From positions 1 through 64,000 of the forward strand of contig NZ_JAUYEY010000022.1 of NCBI RefSeq assembly GCF_030689685.1: 64,000 nt of DNA, given 5' to 3'. This document shows, one piece after another, positions 62,907 through 64,000 of this stretch; within the stretch, counting starts at the first letter, position 1; every line of letters begins with the position of its first letter. Both the position numbers and the translations under genes were made by a program. Source of the DNA: Polaromonas sp. (GTDB lineage: Bacteria > Pseudomonadota > Gammaproteobacteria > Burkholderiales > Burkholderiaceae_C). The notes under the pieces were generated by a model. The model saw nothing but the letters and a program-made list of their open reading frames with translations, made no database searches and was not told the DNA's origin.

Positions 62907-63808
62907 CGCGCGCCCTCCGCGTCTGCGCGCGCCAGCGCATCAGGCATCTGTACCGCCTGTTGCGTCCCGACATGGCCGGTATCACGGCGTTCGCCGCAGT
63001 AGTCGCTGTCCGAACAGACAAACAGGCGGCTGCCGGCGTCGTCCACAATCATTTCATCGAGAAAGCTGTCGGCCGCGCCACACAACGCGCAGGCATGGTC
63101 CCAGCGCTGCACCTCGAAGGGATGGTCTTCGAAATCCAGGCTGCGCACTGCGGTGTAAGGCGGAATCGCGTAAATCCGTTTTTCCCGCCCGGCCCCGAAC
63201 AGTTGCAGCGCCGGATTCATGTGCATCTTGGGGTTGTCGAATTTCGGTATCGGCGAGGGCGAGGCCAGGTATCGCCCGTTGACCAGCACCGGGTAGTCGT
63301 AGGTCTTGGAGATCGCGCCGAGCTGGGCAATGTCCTCGTAGAGCTTCACGTTCATCAGGCCATACTCGGCCAGCGCATGCATGGTGATGGTTTCTCGGCG
63401 GCGTGGTTCGAGGCGAAACAGCGGCTCCGGCATCGGCACCTGGTAGACCATGATCTGGCCTTCCTTCAGAGCGGTTTCCGGAATGCGGTGCCGGGTCTGG
63501 ATGATGCTGGCTTCCGTGGTTTTTTCGGTGGTTTCCACACCGGTGGTGCGCGCAAAGAAACGCCGGATGTTGGCCGCATTGGTCGTGTCGTCGGCGCCCT
63601 GGTCGATCACCTTGAGCACATCCTCGCGCCCGATGATGCTGGCGGTGACCTGCACGCCTCCCGTTCCCCAGCCGTAGGCAAAAGGCATCTCGCGCGAGCC
63701 GAAGGGCACCTGGTAGCCGGGGATCGCCACGGCCTTGAGCATGGCGCGCCGGATCATCTTCTTGGTGCGCTCGTCGAGAAAGCCGAAGTTGTAGTTCTCG
63801 TCCATCAT
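62903..63808 (-). CDS. phnJ: Alpha-D-ribose 1-methylphosphonate 5-phosphate C-P lyase (PhnJ)
   Basis: A 301-residue radical SAM enzyme that breaks the carbon-phosphorus bond and releases the alkane. The unusual cluster motif CX2CX21CX5C is complete: CALC, then C and C in FVCSDSDYC. The first half carries KMIRRAMLKAVAIPGYQVPF. Its ATG overlaps the phnI stop, and its stop overlaps phnK, so the operon is tightly coupled. Confidence 0.95.
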   Translation of the reverse strand: MMDENYNFGFLDERTKKMIRRAMLKAVAIPGYQVPFGSREMPFAYGWGTGGVQVTASIIGREDVLKVIDQGADDTTNAANIRRFFARTTGVETTEKTTEASIIQTRHRIPETALKEGQIMVYQVPMPEPLFRLEPRRRETITMHALAEYGLMNVKLYEDIAQLGAISKTYDYPVLVNGRYLASPSPIPKFDNPKMHMNPALQLFGAGREKRIYAIPPYTAVRSLDFEDHPFEVQRWDHACALCGAADSFLDEMIVDDAGSRLFVCSDSDYCGERRDTGHVGTQQAVQMPDALARADAEGAR

Positions 63809-64000
63809 GCGGCTTTCTGTATCGTGGCCACCGTCTGCCCAGGGTTCTTTTCACCCGGGTCGGTTTGCTTTTCCTGCGCGTGGGCGGCACGCAGCTTGCG
63901 CACCAGTTCCAGCTCCGACTGGAAATCCACGTAGTGCGGCAGCTTCAGGTGCTGCACAAAACCGGAGGCCTCAAGGCTGTCCGCATGCGACAGCACGAAC
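63805..64000 (-). CDS. phnI: PhnI, C-terminal end (cut by the window edge)
   Basis: Only the last 65 or so codons lie in the window. They contain LSHADSLEASGFVQHLKLPH followed by YVDFQSELELV, the typical end of PhnI, the subunit that joins the phosphonate to ATP with loss of adenine. The remaining phn genes would lie to the right of the window. Confidence 0.88.
   Translation of the reverse strand, partial: FVLSHADSLEASGFVQHLKLPHYVDFQSELELVRKLRAAHAQEKQTDPGEKNPGQTVATIQKAA

Noticed and set aside
1-64000. CRISPR array, tRNA, rRNA, prophage or insertion sequence
   Set aside because: No regularly spaced direct repeats, no recognisable RNA genes and no transposase, integrase or phage structural genes were seen on reading.

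Overview
The window is a gene-dense, GC-rich chromosomal segment of a betaproteobacterium. Gene content and dispersed repeats suggest family Comamonadaceae, near Polaromonas, Rhodoferax or Variovorax. This is an impression from protein families and repeats, not a computed placement. I recognised no rRNA, tRNA, CRISPR array, insertion sequence or prophage.

Layout. 0.1-9.4 kb, minus strand: coaX, then an amidase, an M81 (MlrC-like) peptidase and a dipeptide-type ABC importer with fused ATPases. 9.55-13.9 kb: a compact quorum-sensing locus. A LuxR-type regulator is divergent from a CqsS-like membrane histidine kinase and a stand-alone response regulator, and these face a CqsA-type alpha-hydroxyketone autoinducer synthase. 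Two 18-bp palindromes of lux-box form (CTG-N10-CAG) lie at the two promoter regions of this locus. 14.0-25.3 kb: an M20 deacylase, a metallo-beta-lactamase/rhodanese persulfide dioxygenase, a TRAP transporter with an enlarged DctM, a class III-like PPK2 and the fused mutase IcmF. 25.4-28.8 kb: small and hypothetical genes and the LysR regulator beside gcdH.

28.9-45.9 kb is a catabolic island that reads as reductive nicotinate degradation. NicA/NicB-like hydroxylase subunits (NicB carries three haem-c motifs) would make 6-hydroxynicotinate. 6-Hydroxynicotinate reductase (Hnr) would reduce the ring and enamidase would open it. GcdH fits the late glutaryl-CoA step. A branched-chain-type ABC importer, a UPF0280 (ApbE-like) protein, two DUF1185 proteins, a ferredoxin-NADP reductase and a TetR regulator lie among these genes. 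The eleven minus-strand genes from 43.0 down to 30.1 kb look like one long transcription unit, divergent from fpr-tetR-ena.

45.9-64 kb: an RNase D-like exonuclease, two DEAD-box helicases (RhlE-like and DbpA), an SDR enzyme, a second branched-chain-type ABC operon whose LivF-like ATPase has Arg at the Walker A Lys position, a transglutaminase, a PAP2 phosphatase, glutathione reductase, and a C-P lyase operon (phnM, L, K, J and the end of phnI) running off the right edge.

Several dispersed palindromic repeat families occur here, mostly between genes. Three copies lie in frame inside conserved enzymes: one in icmF and two in the nicB-like gene.
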